Shown: one piece after another, positions 50,527 through 57,821 of the stretch
Numbering within the stretch: position 1 is the stretch's first letter
Layout of the letters: every line of letters begins with the position of its first letter
Assembly: GCF_004786035.1 (NCBI RefSeq)
Contig: NZ_CP035088.1
Span: 3,818,001 to 3,882,000, forward strand
Reading direction: 5' to 3'
Source of the DNA: Pseudomonas viciae
GTDB lineage: Bacteria > Pseudomonadota > Gammaproteobacteria > Pseudomonadales > Pseudomonadaceae
Length of the DNA: 64,000 nucleotides
Made by a program: the position numbers and the translations under genes
Notes under the pieces: model-generated
What the model was told of the DNA's origin: nothing
Database searches by the model: none
What the model saw: the letters and a program-made list of their open reading frames with translations, nothing else

Positions 50527-51429
50527 ATGAGTCAGCACCCCGACCTCTCTGAACTCGATGCCTTTGCCGCCGTCGCTCGCCATCGCAGCTTTCGCAAGGC
50601 CGCCGACGAACGTGGCGTCTCGGCTTCGGCGTTGAGTCACGCGATGCGCGCGCTGGAAACACGCCTGGGCGTCAGGCTACTGAACCGGACCACGCGTAGC
50701 GTGACCCCGACCGAGGCCGGCCAGCAGCTTTTGGCAACGCTGGCGCCGACCCTGCACCAGGTTGCCGAGGCCTTGGCGCAATTGACCTCGATGCAGGCAG
50801 TGCCCGTCGGCAAACTGCGTCTCAACGTGGCACGTCCGGCGGCACGCATTGTGTTTGCGCAAGTGCTCGCGCCCTTCGTGGCCAGGTATCCACGCATTCA
50901 GCTGGAGCTGATCACCGATGATGGCTTGACCGATATCGTCAACGACGGGTTTGACGCGGGAGTCCGCTTTGGGGAAAACCTGGCCGGCGACATGATCGCA
51001 GTGCCTGTCGGCGCCCCCCAGTCATTCGTCACCGTTGCCGCACCGAGCTATCTAGCCGCGAAAGGGGTCGCACAAGTACCCCGCGACCTGCTCGATCATG
51101 CGTGCATTGCCAGGCGTTTTCCCAGCGGCAAACTGTACGCTTGGGAGTATCAGGCCGAGGGTCAGCCGATACGTTTATCCGTCACCGGCCCGCTCATCCT
51201 GGAAGACGATGGGCTGATGATCCAAGCCGCGAAAGATGGCGCTGGAATAGCCTACGTCTACGAGGCACTGGCGCGCGACGACATCCGCCGCGGGCATCTC
51301 AGAGAAATACTCCAGGATTGGAAAGCCCCACCGAGCCGCTTCTTTGTGTATTACTCCAGCCGACGCCACGTGCCACCGGCCTTGAAAGCGCTCATCGAAT
51401 TCATCAGGGCAGACGACTCGCGAATCTGA
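50527..51429 (+). CDS. LysR-family regulator (divergent from aldo/keto reductase)
   Basis: A 300-residue LysR regulator. SELDAFAAVARHRSFRKAADERGVSASALSHAMRALETRLGVRLLNRTTRSVTPTEAG is the DNA-binding domain; note HxFxxAADERGVSASALS, common in regulators of aldo/keto reductases. The CrgA-like effector part has VGKLRLNVARPAARIVFAQVL, DAGVRFGENLAGDMIAVPVG and a YYSSRRHVPPALKALIEFI end. It lies 92 bases from the divergent reductase start. Confidence 0.88.
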   Translation: MSQHPDLSELDAFAAVARHRSFRKAADERGVSASALSHAMRALETRLGVRLLNRTTRSVTPTEAGQQLLATLAPTLHQVAEALAQLTSMQAVPVGKLRLNVARPAARIVFAQVLAPFVARYPRIQLELITDDGLTDIVNDGFDAGVRFGENLAGDMIAVPVGAPQSFVTVAAPSYLAAKGVAQVPRDLLDHACIARRFPSGKLYAWEYQAEGQPIRLSVTGPLILEDDGLMIQAAKDGAGIAYVYEALARDDIRRGHLREILQDWKAPPSRFFVYYSSRRHVPPALKALIEFIRADDSRI

Positions 51430-51440
51430 TCCAAGCAGAC

Positions 51441-51475
51441 AAAAAAAAGCCCCGCAACCGAATACGGTGCGGGGC
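51441..51475 (-). terminator. Intrinsic terminator for the leftward lipoprotein gene
   Basis: Stem GCCCCGCA / TGCGGGGC (51449-51456 and 51468-51475) followed, on the minus strand, by eight T residues. It lies 60 bases after the lipoprotein stop. A second small stem TTGGTT/AACCAA lies at about 51483-51503. It may also stop the convergent LysR transcript. Confidence 0.8.
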
Positions 51476-51536
51476 AAGGAATTGGTTGGTTGCGGCCAAC
51501 CAAAGGAGCACGGTGAAAAGCGTTTACGGGCCGGGG

Positions 51537-51878
51537 TCAGATGCAATCCTGTGCGGCGCGGCCAAAACTCGAAGGCAGCAGGTTCGAAGCCAGCAGATGC
51601 CGCTCATAGATGAATACCTTGCCACCGTTGCCAGACTTGTAGGCTTCCAGCACGTTGTCCGCAGAGATTTTGCTCGGCACCACGATCCGGTAGCTGCGCT
51701 GGGTCTGCGAGACCATTGGGCTCAATGCACTGCCCTGCAATTTCGGTACGACACATTCGGCGTATTGGGCCGGTGTCTTGCTGGTCTGCAAGGTCAGGGT
51801 CGGGTCGTTCGGCACGGAGGCGCAACCGGCGAGCGACAGCGAGGCAAACGTCATGAGAAGCACAAATAAAGAGCGCAT
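51537..51878 (-). CDS. Small lipoprotein of unknown function
   Basis: A 113-residue lipoprotein. The signal MRSLFVLLMTFASLSLAGC has the lipobox LAGC with Cys19. The mature part SVPNDPTLTLQTSKTPAQYAECVVPKLQ, later YRIVVPSKISADNVLEAYKS and ending AAQDCI, has two Cys that could bond. AGGAT precedes the start. Several Pseudomonas genomes carry similar small outer-membrane lipoproteins without known role. A good terminator follows. Confidence 0.78.
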   Translation of the reverse strand: MRSLFVLLMTFASLSLAGCASVPNDPTLTLQTSKTPAQYAECVVPKLQGSALSPMVSQTQRSYRIVVPSKISADNVLEAYKSGNGGKVFIYERHLLASNLLPSSFGRAAQDCI

Positions 51879-52082
51879 CGATCTATCCTGAAAACAAAGG
51901 GTTCGGTCATCAAGCGCCCAGATGTCTGGGGCGACGTGTTCGATGGAGGTGATTTTCCACCGATCTCCGACAAAGCAGAACTTACGTTGCGTAATGGTCA
52001 CTATCACCTCTAGCGATAGTTACGCGCCGTGAAGACAGATACACACTAAGATCACCACTAAAAAAATGATGAGGACTTTTCC

Positions 52083-52322
52083 TTGAGAACGTTTGATCTG
52101 ATCCGCGATGCTGTCTTGCCCGACTTTCGTGACCGCGTGGCCGAGTACCTGGTCCAGTACGAAACCGTGCTGTTAAGCGAGATCGCCCCCGACCCGGAAC
52201 TGGCGCGGGCCACCGCCAACCAGTTGCGCGGTTATTTGCGTGGGCTGAACACCACGCGGGTATTGGGCATGGCGGATTGGGAGGAGCTGGATCGGCGGGT
52301 GGTCAATACGTGGCTCGAGTAA
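52083..52322 (+). CDS. Conserved small hypothetical protein, TTG start
   Basis: A 79-residue helical protein, FDLIRDAVLPDFRDRVAEYL, YETVLLSEIAPDPELARATANQLRGYLRGLNTTRVL, ending VVNTWLE. It has no signal peptide or Cys. The TTG at 52083 is placed seven bases after GAGGA, and the two nearby ATGs are out of frame, so TTG is the likely start. I do not recognise a family; the regular helical character and the good start support a real gene. Confidence 0.6.
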   Translation: MRTFDLIRDAVLPDFRDRVAEYLVQYETVLLSEIAPDPELARATANQLRGYLRGLNTTRVLGMADWEELDRRVVNTWLE

Positions 52323-52514
52323 TCAGCCTTGGAGCGCTAGCGAGTCGATGTGCCTGGACAAGCGATTATTTCAGGCTCTACATCAAGGAGGACCTGATGA
52401 TGCCGCAAGCAACTCATGGTCGCGAAAGGCAAATTGATCTCGCCCCAAAACGCCTCTCCCTATCAGCAACATTCGAGACACAGCCGAGGGGCCGGCGCCC
52501 CCTCGGCGCGCCCA

Positions 52515-52736
52515 TCATCCAGCATCCGCCGCAGCGACCCCCCGTCGAAAATCCTCGACCAACGCCTCGACGTTCTCCAGCCCTACATGCAAGCGCACCA
52601 CCGGATTCAACGCCCGATCTGCTGCGCTGTCGCGATCCCCGGTATCCGCAACGGTTCTCATACCCACCCCACGAATCCCCAACCCAAACAACTGGCACGC
52701 CGGGCTTATGAACTGATCAGGAATCATCAGGGACAT
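52515..52736 (-). pseudogene. C-terminal remnant of a trans-sulfuration-type PLP enzyme (MetC/MetB-like)
   Basis: On the minus strand one frame ends CQLFGLG...NPVVRLHVGLENVEALVEDF, while a neighbouring frame carries GDSWGGYEN between them. Together they spell the usual end of cystathionine lyase/synthase enzymes (LFGxGxSWGGxES, then RLHxGLExxxxLxxD). At least two frame shifts separate the pieces, and nothing of the 300 or so upstream residues is left. The rest of the 52323-52817 gap holds no gene that I can support. Confidence 0.5.
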
Positions 52737-52817
52737 GGAAACCGAATGCTCGCCAGGAATGTGGCTACGCCAGCCCCCGGCAAGTCAACGCCAGTCCCTG
52801 GACTTTCGCGGCGGGAT

Positions 52818-53258
52818 TCAAGAGCGCTTGATGCGCTCTACCAAACGCGCCTGCAGAACTTTGAGCGCCTCAGGGTCGGCCTTTCCTCTTCCATGCTCCC
52901 CAGGTGCTTCACCCTCCCAGCGCGGGATGATGTGCACATGAATGTGGTAGACCGTTTGCCCGGCCACAGCGCCATTGAATTGCGCGACCTGCACGCCGTC
53001 CGGCTCCAATTCATCCACGATGACGCGAGTGAGCCGCTGCACGGCCGACATCATCGCCCCGAGCGTAGCGGGTTCGACATCCAGAATATTGCGGGCCTGG
53101 GAGGCTTTGGGGATCACCAGGACGTGACCGCGGGATTGAGGAAAAATATCCAGGAAGGCCATGACGTCGGCGTCTTCATAAATCTTGTAGCACGGCGCTT
53201 CGCCCCGAAGGATCAGCGCAAAAATGTTCTGCGAATCGTACTGGCCGTGGAGGCTCAT
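52818..53258 (-). CDS. HIT-family nucleotide hydrolase/transferase (Hint-like)
   Basis: A 146-residue histidine-triad protein. NIFALILRGEAPCYKIYEDADVMAFLDIFPQSRGHVLVIPKA is the N-terminal half, and GQTVYHIHVHIIPRWEG carries the HxHxHxx triad that forms the nucleotidyl-His intermediate. The family hydrolyses adenosine phosphoramidates or dinucleoside polyphosphates. ATG 53258 has AAGGGA upstream; the longer frame is not supported. Confidence 0.92.
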   Translation of the reverse strand: MSLHGQYDSQNIFALILRGEAPCYKIYEDADVMAFLDIFPQSRGHVLVIPKASQARNILDVEPATLGAMMSAVQRLTRVIVDELEPDGVQVAQFNGAVAGQTVYHIHVHIIPRWEGEAPGEHGRGKADPEALKVLQARLVERIKRS

Positions 53259-53344
53259 GATCAGTCCCTTAAAAGTGCTTCTAGACAAGTTGGCTGCCAG
53301 CAAGCTGGCATCGACCGATCAAACGGTTTAGCACAAACCTGTCC

Positions 53345-53554
53345 TTAACGCCCAGCCCAGCGAAACACTTCGCTCCAGAAGCTTGCCGTGATCCCTCGCC
53401 CCTGGCGCAGATTCCGTGATCCCAACTCTGCAGACTCGCTGGCTAAGGCGCCCATCAGTTGCGGCAGCAAAAACCCACTTTCGTACTCGCTGTGGGTTAC
53501 GTTCAAAGACTCTGGCCAAGGGCTGTCGGCGCAGGCATGGAGGGTGTCGTTCAT
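53345..53554 (-). CDS. Small hypothetical protein (69 residues)
   Basis: MNDTLHACADSPWPESLNVTHSEYESGFLLPQLMGALASESAE and a basic end SFWSEVFRWAGR. AGGAG precedes the ATG at 53554. No family recognised and no signal peptide. The gap to the next gene (53555-53742) holds nothing I can name. Confidence 0.5.
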   Translation of the reverse strand: MNDTLHACADSPWPESLNVTHSEYESGFLLPQLMGALASESAELGSRNLRQGRGITASFWSEVFRWAGR

Positions 53555-53742
53555 GAGGAATCTCCTGGTGGATAGAGAACGCTGCCCAGGCCTGAGAAGG
53601 TCCGTTGCGTCTGGGGTCAGTTTCGTCGGCAGGCAGGGTTTAGAGAAGGATCAGGGACCGCATGACTTAATTGCATGGCATGAAACAATGAGTTGAAAAG
53701 CCCCGGCACCTTGCGGCGCCTGGGGCCAGATGTGGCGTGCAA

Positions 53743-54090
53743 TCACGCCGGTCTGTTCAATGCGTCATAGGCTTCAAGCGAACGCAGCGAGTAAATGTAC
53801 GCAGCCCCCGCATTCAGCGAGATCGCGGTGGCCAGGGCTGCGGTCACTTCCTCGCGGCTTGCACCGGCTTTGATCGCCGAGTCCGTGTGCGCGGCGATGC
53901 AACCGTCGCAGCGGGTGGTGACAGCGATGGCGATCGAGATCAACTCGCGCGTCTTCGCATCGAGCACGTTGTTCTCGCTGGTGGCCTCACCAAGGGCCAT
54001 GTAGGCCTTGACCATTTTCGGGTTGCTCTTGCCCAGTGCGCCGAAGGCTTTCTGAATAGTGGGCAATAATTCGGACCAGTTATTGAACAT
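53743..54090 (-). CDS. Carboxymuconolactone-decarboxylase-like / AhpD-like protein
   Basis: A 115-residue helical protein. The CxxC-plus-His centre is RCDGCIAAHTDSAIKAGASREEV, as in AhpD-like peroxide-linked proteins; ALGEATSENNVLDAKTRELISIAIAV is the preceding conserved helix. Such proteins act as thiol-based antioxidants or decarboxylases. The start at 54090 follows an AGGAG-like leader. It diverges from an AraC regulator with paired direct repeats between them. Confidence 0.87.
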   Translation of the reverse strand: MFNNWSELLPTIQKAFGALGKSNPKMVKAYMALGEATSENNVLDAKTRELISIAIAVTTRCDGCIAAHTDSAIKAGASREEVTAALATAISLNAGAAYIYSLRSLEAYDALNRPA

Positions 54091-54130
54091 GGCATTAACT
54101 CCTGAGTGGGTTGGGTGTACTGTTTCGACG

Positions 54131-54184
54131 CACTCAGTTTTTCACCCTGGCGCAGCTCGGGTTTGTTCAATCCACTCAGTTTTT
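54131..54184. promoter_or_regulatory. Direct repeats CACTCAGTTTTT in the AhpD-like/AraC divergent promoter
   Basis: CACTCAGTTTTT at 54131-54142 and again at 54173-54184, start to start 42 bases, i.e. four helical turns, so both copies face the same side of DNA. A partial reverse copy (ACTCCTGAGTG) lies near 54097. They suit AraC-family binding. Confidence 0.5.
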
Positions 54185-54200
54185 TTTGCGAAACGCTCAA

Positions 54201-55106
54201 ATGAATGCGATCGATAAACTCATCAGTCTGGCCAATGTGCGCGGCAGCCTGGATCTGCGTTGTCAGTTCCAGGGCGATTGGGCTGTGGATCATGAGCAGC
54301 AAGCGCTGGGCAAAGCGCCCTATCACATCGTGTTGGCAGGAGAATGCCGGGTAGAGTTTCCCGACGGGCAGCGTTTACCCATGCGTGCAGGCGACATTCT
54401 GCTGCTGCCTCGTGGGGCCCGGCACCTCATGCACAGCCCTGGAAAGACAGTAGCGCCAACCACCCCAGACATCGTCCCGGGGAGCATGCTGCCGATACAT
54501 CACATCGGTGGCGCCAGCCCGGAGCTGGACATGCTCTGTGGTGGCTTTCACTTCAACCGCGCCTCCCTGCTGTTTGCGTCCCTGCCCGAATACCTGGTGA
54601 TTCCCAGCGGCGCCTTGCCGGCCAATGGGCCACTACCAGCGTTGGTCGAGGTCATTCGAGGGGAAGCGGACGGGGATAAGGTCGGCGCTCGGTTTTTGCT
54701 CGACGCGCTTTCCCAGGCGTTGTTCACCCTGATTCTGCGCGCGCACCTGGCAAACCATGGCCAGGACAGCGGCTCGTTGGCCCTGCTGGGCGATAAACGT
54801 TTGGGCCGGGCCTGGCAGGCGATGCTGGCGGACCCTGCGCACGAGTGGACGATTCAAGGCCTGGCCGAGACCGCGAACATGTCCCGCGCATCCTTCATGC
54901 GGGCATTCGTTCAAGTGGCCGGGGTATCACCGTGGGTATTGCTGACGCAAGTACGCATGGAGCTGGCGTTCGGTCTGCTGAGCCATTCACATCTCGGCTT
55001 GAGCGACATCGCAGTGCAGGTGGGTTACCAATCCCAGGCGGCGTTCAGCAAGAAATTCAAGGATATCTATGGCCAAGCACCCGGAAGAGTGCGGCGCGCA
55101 ATTTGA
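54201..55106 (+). CDS. AraC-family regulator with cupin sensor domain
   Basis: A 301-residue regulator. The N-terminal cupin (AraC_binding-type) part includes LDLRCQFQGDWAVDH, YHIVLAGECRVEFPDGQRLPMRAGDILLLPRGARHLM and GASPELDMLCGGFHF. The C-terminal HTH pair is WTIQGLAETANMSRASFMRAFVQVAGVSPWVLLTQVRMELAF and LSDIAVQVGYQSQAAFSKKFKDIYGQAPGRVRR. Relatives control AhpD-like or quinone/oxidoreductase neighbours. ATG 54201 lacks a strong ribosome-binding site but begins the conserved domain. It diverges from the AhpD-like gene. Confidence 0.86.
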   Translation: MNAIDKLISLANVRGSLDLRCQFQGDWAVDHEQQALGKAPYHIVLAGECRVEFPDGQRLPMRAGDILLLPRGARHLMHSPGKTVAPTTPDIVPGSMLPIHHIGGASPELDMLCGGFHFNRASLLFASLPEYLVIPSGALPANGPLPALVEVIRGEADGDKVGARFLLDALSQALFTLILRAHLANHGQDSGSLALLGDKRLGRAWQAMLADPAHEWTIQGLAETANMSRASFMRAFVQVAGVSPWVLLTQVRMELAFGLLSHSHLGLSDIAVQVGYQSQAAFSKKFKDIYGQAPGRVRRAI

Positions 55107-55121
55107 AACTGACTGGGCTCC

Positions 55122-56033
55122 TTAGCAGACATCAGGCCTCATGGCCGGATGCTCGCGCAGCCGTTCAACAATGTAATCGACGAAACTGCGCACGCGCATT
55201 GGAGCTTTACGTCTCTCACGGTAAACCACTTGGACTGGCGTCGAGGGCGGTTCATAGGGCTGCAAGACCCTGCGCAATCGTCCGCTGTTCAAATAATCGT
55301 ACAACGGATAGCTCACACAACGCGTCACCCCTGCCCCATGCGTCGCGGCATCGATGGCCGACTGTAATGTCGCGCAACTGAGTCGCGTGCGAGCCCTGAT
55401 GTTGCTTGGCTCGCCCTGCATTTGGAAAGACCATTGAACCCTGTCCTGATTGGCTTGCGTGGCGATCAGTCGATGATTGCGCAAATCCTGCGGCACGACG
55501 GGTTCACCATGAGCAGCCAGATACGCCGGGCTGGCGCAAACGATCGAGCGAACATTGCCGACAGCTCGTGCGATCAATGCAGAACTGGGCAAATGCCCCA
55601 CCAGCACGGCCACATCCAAGCCTTCCTCATTCATGTTCGCAATACGATCATGGTACTGCGCGAACACCCTTATCTCGGGGTACAGATCCATGTAATCGGC
55701 CAGCAGCGGAGCCATGACATAGCGACTGAAGAGCAACGGCAACAGCACCGTCAGACTGCCCTGCGCCTGGACATGCAAGCCCTGGGCGCAGGCTTCGGCC
55801 TCATCGACCTCTTTGAGGATACGTGAACAATCGGCCATGAATGCCGCACCGGCTTCAGTCAGCAGCACCCCACGAGTGCTTCGCGACAGTAATTGGACGC
55901 CGAGTCGGGCCTCCAACCGAGCAATGGCACGCACGACGGTCGGGCCGGATACGTTAAGGCGCTGGGCGGCTGACGCGAGGCTCGGGCTTTGCGAAATCGC
56001 GTGGAACATCAGCATTTCATGGTGGCGTCCCAT
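55122..56033 (-). CDS. LysR-family regulator, second of a tandem pair
   Basis: A 303-residue LysR regulator. HEMLMFHAISQSPSLASAAQRLNVSGPTVVRAIARLEARLGVQLLSRSTRGVLLTEAG is the DNA-binding domain, and the effector domain has GSLTVLLPLLFSRYVMAPLLADYMDLYPEIRV and ATHGAGVTRCVSYPLYDYL. Its ATG shares one base with the stop of the upstream LysR gene, so the two are translationally coupled. The two proteins look like products of an old duplication (same segment order and parallel phrases such as TEAG and GAGVTR/GWGITR). Confidence 0.87.
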   Translation of the reverse strand: MGRHHEMLMFHAISQSPSLASAAQRLNVSGPTVVRAIARLEARLGVQLLSRSTRGVLLTEAGAAFMADCSRILKEVDEAEACAQGLHVQAQGSLTVLLPLLFSRYVMAPLLADYMDLYPEIRVFAQYHDRIANMNEEGLDVAVLVGHLPSSALIARAVGNVRSIVCASPAYLAAHGEPVVPQDLRNHRLIATQANQDRVQWSFQMQGEPSNIRARTRLSCATLQSAIDAATHGAGVTRCVSYPLYDYLNSGRLRRVLQPYEPPSTPVQVVYRERRKAPMRVRSFVDYIVERLREHPAMRPDVC

Positions 56034-56953
56034 CAGCCAACGCCCTTGCCGAGCGATTTGAGCGTCACGTCGGCCCCGAGCCGATCAGCGAGAAAGTCGA
56101 CGAAGGTACGCACCTTGGCAGGCACCCGATTGCTCTTCTGATACACCACATGAATCGGCAGCGCCGGCAGCTCAAAATCTTCGAGCACCACTTCCAGCGA
56201 TCCGTCAGCGACGTGCCTGGCCACCTGATAGGACAATACCCGCGTGATTCCCCAGCCCAGGCACGCAATATTGATCGCGGCCTGATTGGCGGTAACCACC
56301 AGGCGCGGATCAAACCGTAAACTCAATGGCTTGGCGCCATCCATGAATTGCCAATCGCTCAGCAAGTGACTGGCCGAAGACATCACGATCTTGGCTGTGC
56401 TCAACTCTGCCGGGTGCCGTGGCCTTGCGTGCCGCTCGAAATATTCGGGCGCGGCGCATATCACCTGACGTACTTCGCCGACCTTGATGGCGTGCTGAGC
56501 GTTATCGTGCAAATGACCAATGCGTATCGCCACATCGATCCCTTCGTCAGCCATGTTCACCACTCGATCGACCAATAATGCGTTGAGATGCACCGAAGGA
56601 AATTGATCAAGGTAATCCGTCAGCAGTGGCGCCACGTACAGTTCGCCAAACAGGACCGGTGCCGTGACGGTCAGGTATCCGCACGGTATCAGGTAGCTGC
56701 CGGCGGCGGCCTCCTCCGCTTCTTCGAGCTCGCCGAGAATCCGCCGGCAATCTTCCAGGTAGCGTTGCCCCGCTTCGGTCAGGTGCACATTGCGGGTGGT
56801 CCTGGATAACAGCTGGGTGCCGATCCTTTCTTCCATTGCAGCGACGGCTCGCGTCACACTCGGAGGGGAAATATGCAAGCGACGGGCTGCCGCGGCAAAC
56901 CCCTCTTCCTCGGCAACCGCCATAAAAACCTGCATTTCCTGAAAGCGATCCAT
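56033..56953 (-). CDS. LysR-family regulator, first of a tandem pair
   Basis: A 306-residue LysR regulator. FQEMQVFMAVAEEEGFAAAARRLHISPPSVTRAVAAMEERIGTQLLSRTTRNVHLTEAG is the DNA-binding domain; GYLTVTAPVLFGELYVAPLLTDYLDQFPSVHLNALLVDRVVNMADEGIDVAIRIGHL is a CrgA-type effector domain. ATG 56953 is chosen for its match to the family start; the longer frame lies within the gap before it. It is 87 bases downstream of the GST gene on the same strand and may follow it in transcription. Confidence 0.87.
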   Translation of the reverse strand: MDRFQEMQVFMAVAEEEGFAAAARRLHISPPSVTRAVAAMEERIGTQLLSRTTRNVHLTEAGQRYLEDCRRILGELEEAEEAAAGSYLIPCGYLTVTAPVLFGELYVAPLLTDYLDQFPSVHLNALLVDRVVNMADEGIDVAIRIGHLHDNAQHAIKVGEVRQVICAAPEYFERHARPRHPAELSTAKIVMSSASHLLSDWQFMDGAKPLSLRFDPRLVVTANQAAINIACLGWGITRVLSYQVARHVADGSLEVVLEDFELPALPIHVVYQKSNRVPAKVRTFVDFLADRLGADVTLKSLGKGVG

Positions 56954-57040
56954 GGGCGATCCCGTTTTGGTGGAGCAGCTACCGCGCGGCGTAATGGGGC
57001 TTGCCGCAAGATGCTTCACGGCAAGCCCCAACTGCTTGAA

Positions 57041-57670
57041 TCAAGCGTGTTGCAAGCCCTTGGCAGTCCGTTGCATGCCAACGAAATTCGGCAACGCTTC
57101 AATGCTGCCCAGCCACGCACGGACATGCGGATAGTCGGTCAACGCGACATTGCCCTCCGGGGCGTGCGCCACGTAGGTGTATGCGGCAACGTCGGCGATA
57201 GTCGGTTTGTCAGCCGCCAGGAAAGCACTTTGCCCCAACTCGCTCTCCATGACTTTCAGCAAGGCGTGGGAACGATTGATAGCATCCTCGGCGTTATAGC
57301 CCGCGCCAAACACTGTGATCAATCGCGCGTTGGCGGGGCCCGAGTTGATCTGCCCAGCGGCCACCGAAAGCCAGCGCTGAACCCTGGCTTGAGCGAGCGG
57401 GTCACTCGGCAACCATTGGCCATTGCCATACTTTGCCGCGAGGTAAACCAGGATCGCGTTGGAGTCCGTCAGGACGGTGCCGTTGTCATCGATCACCGGT
57501 ACCTGACCAAACCGGTTGATGGCCAGGAACTCGGGGGTCTTGTGCTCACCCTTCATCAGGTCCACGAATATCAGTTCGGTCGGCAGGCCGAGCAGCGAGA
57601 GCATCAACTCGACGCGATGGGCGTGACCAGACAACGGATGGCGATAGAGCTTGATCGCTTTCTGAGACAT
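57041..57670 (-). CDS. Glutathione S-transferase
   Basis: A 209-residue two-domain GST. The thioredoxin-like N-terminus reads [60 protein letters not shown], with the cis-Pro in QVPVI and [14 protein letters not shown] binding the glutathione gamma-Glu. A helical C-terminal domain includes [20 protein letters not shown]. The Ser of PLSGHAHR is the likely catalytic residue. ATG 57670 has GGAG seven bases upstream. It may detoxify electrophiles; the substrate is unknown. Confidence 0.9.
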   Translation of the reverse strand: MSQKAIKLYRHPLSGHAHRVELMLSLLGLPTELIFVDLMKGEHKTPEFLAINRFGQVPVIDDNGTVLTDSNAILVYLAAKYGNGQWLPSDPLAQARVQRWLSVAAGQINSGPANARLITVFGAGYNAEDAINRSHALLKVMESELGQSAFLAADKPTIADVAAYTYVAHAPEGNVALTDYPHVRAWLGSIEALPNFVGMQRTAKGLQHA

Positions 57671-57821
57671 GACGTACTCCATGTTGTTTTTTGGGGTCGA
57701 GGCGGGAATCGCGTCGATGGCGCTATCCTCCCCTCCTATCCCAAACAGCGGAATCACCAGCTTTTACAATCCAGCATTCCACTATTTGAAATAGTCAGCG
57801 GCCGGTCGGTTTGACGCTCTC

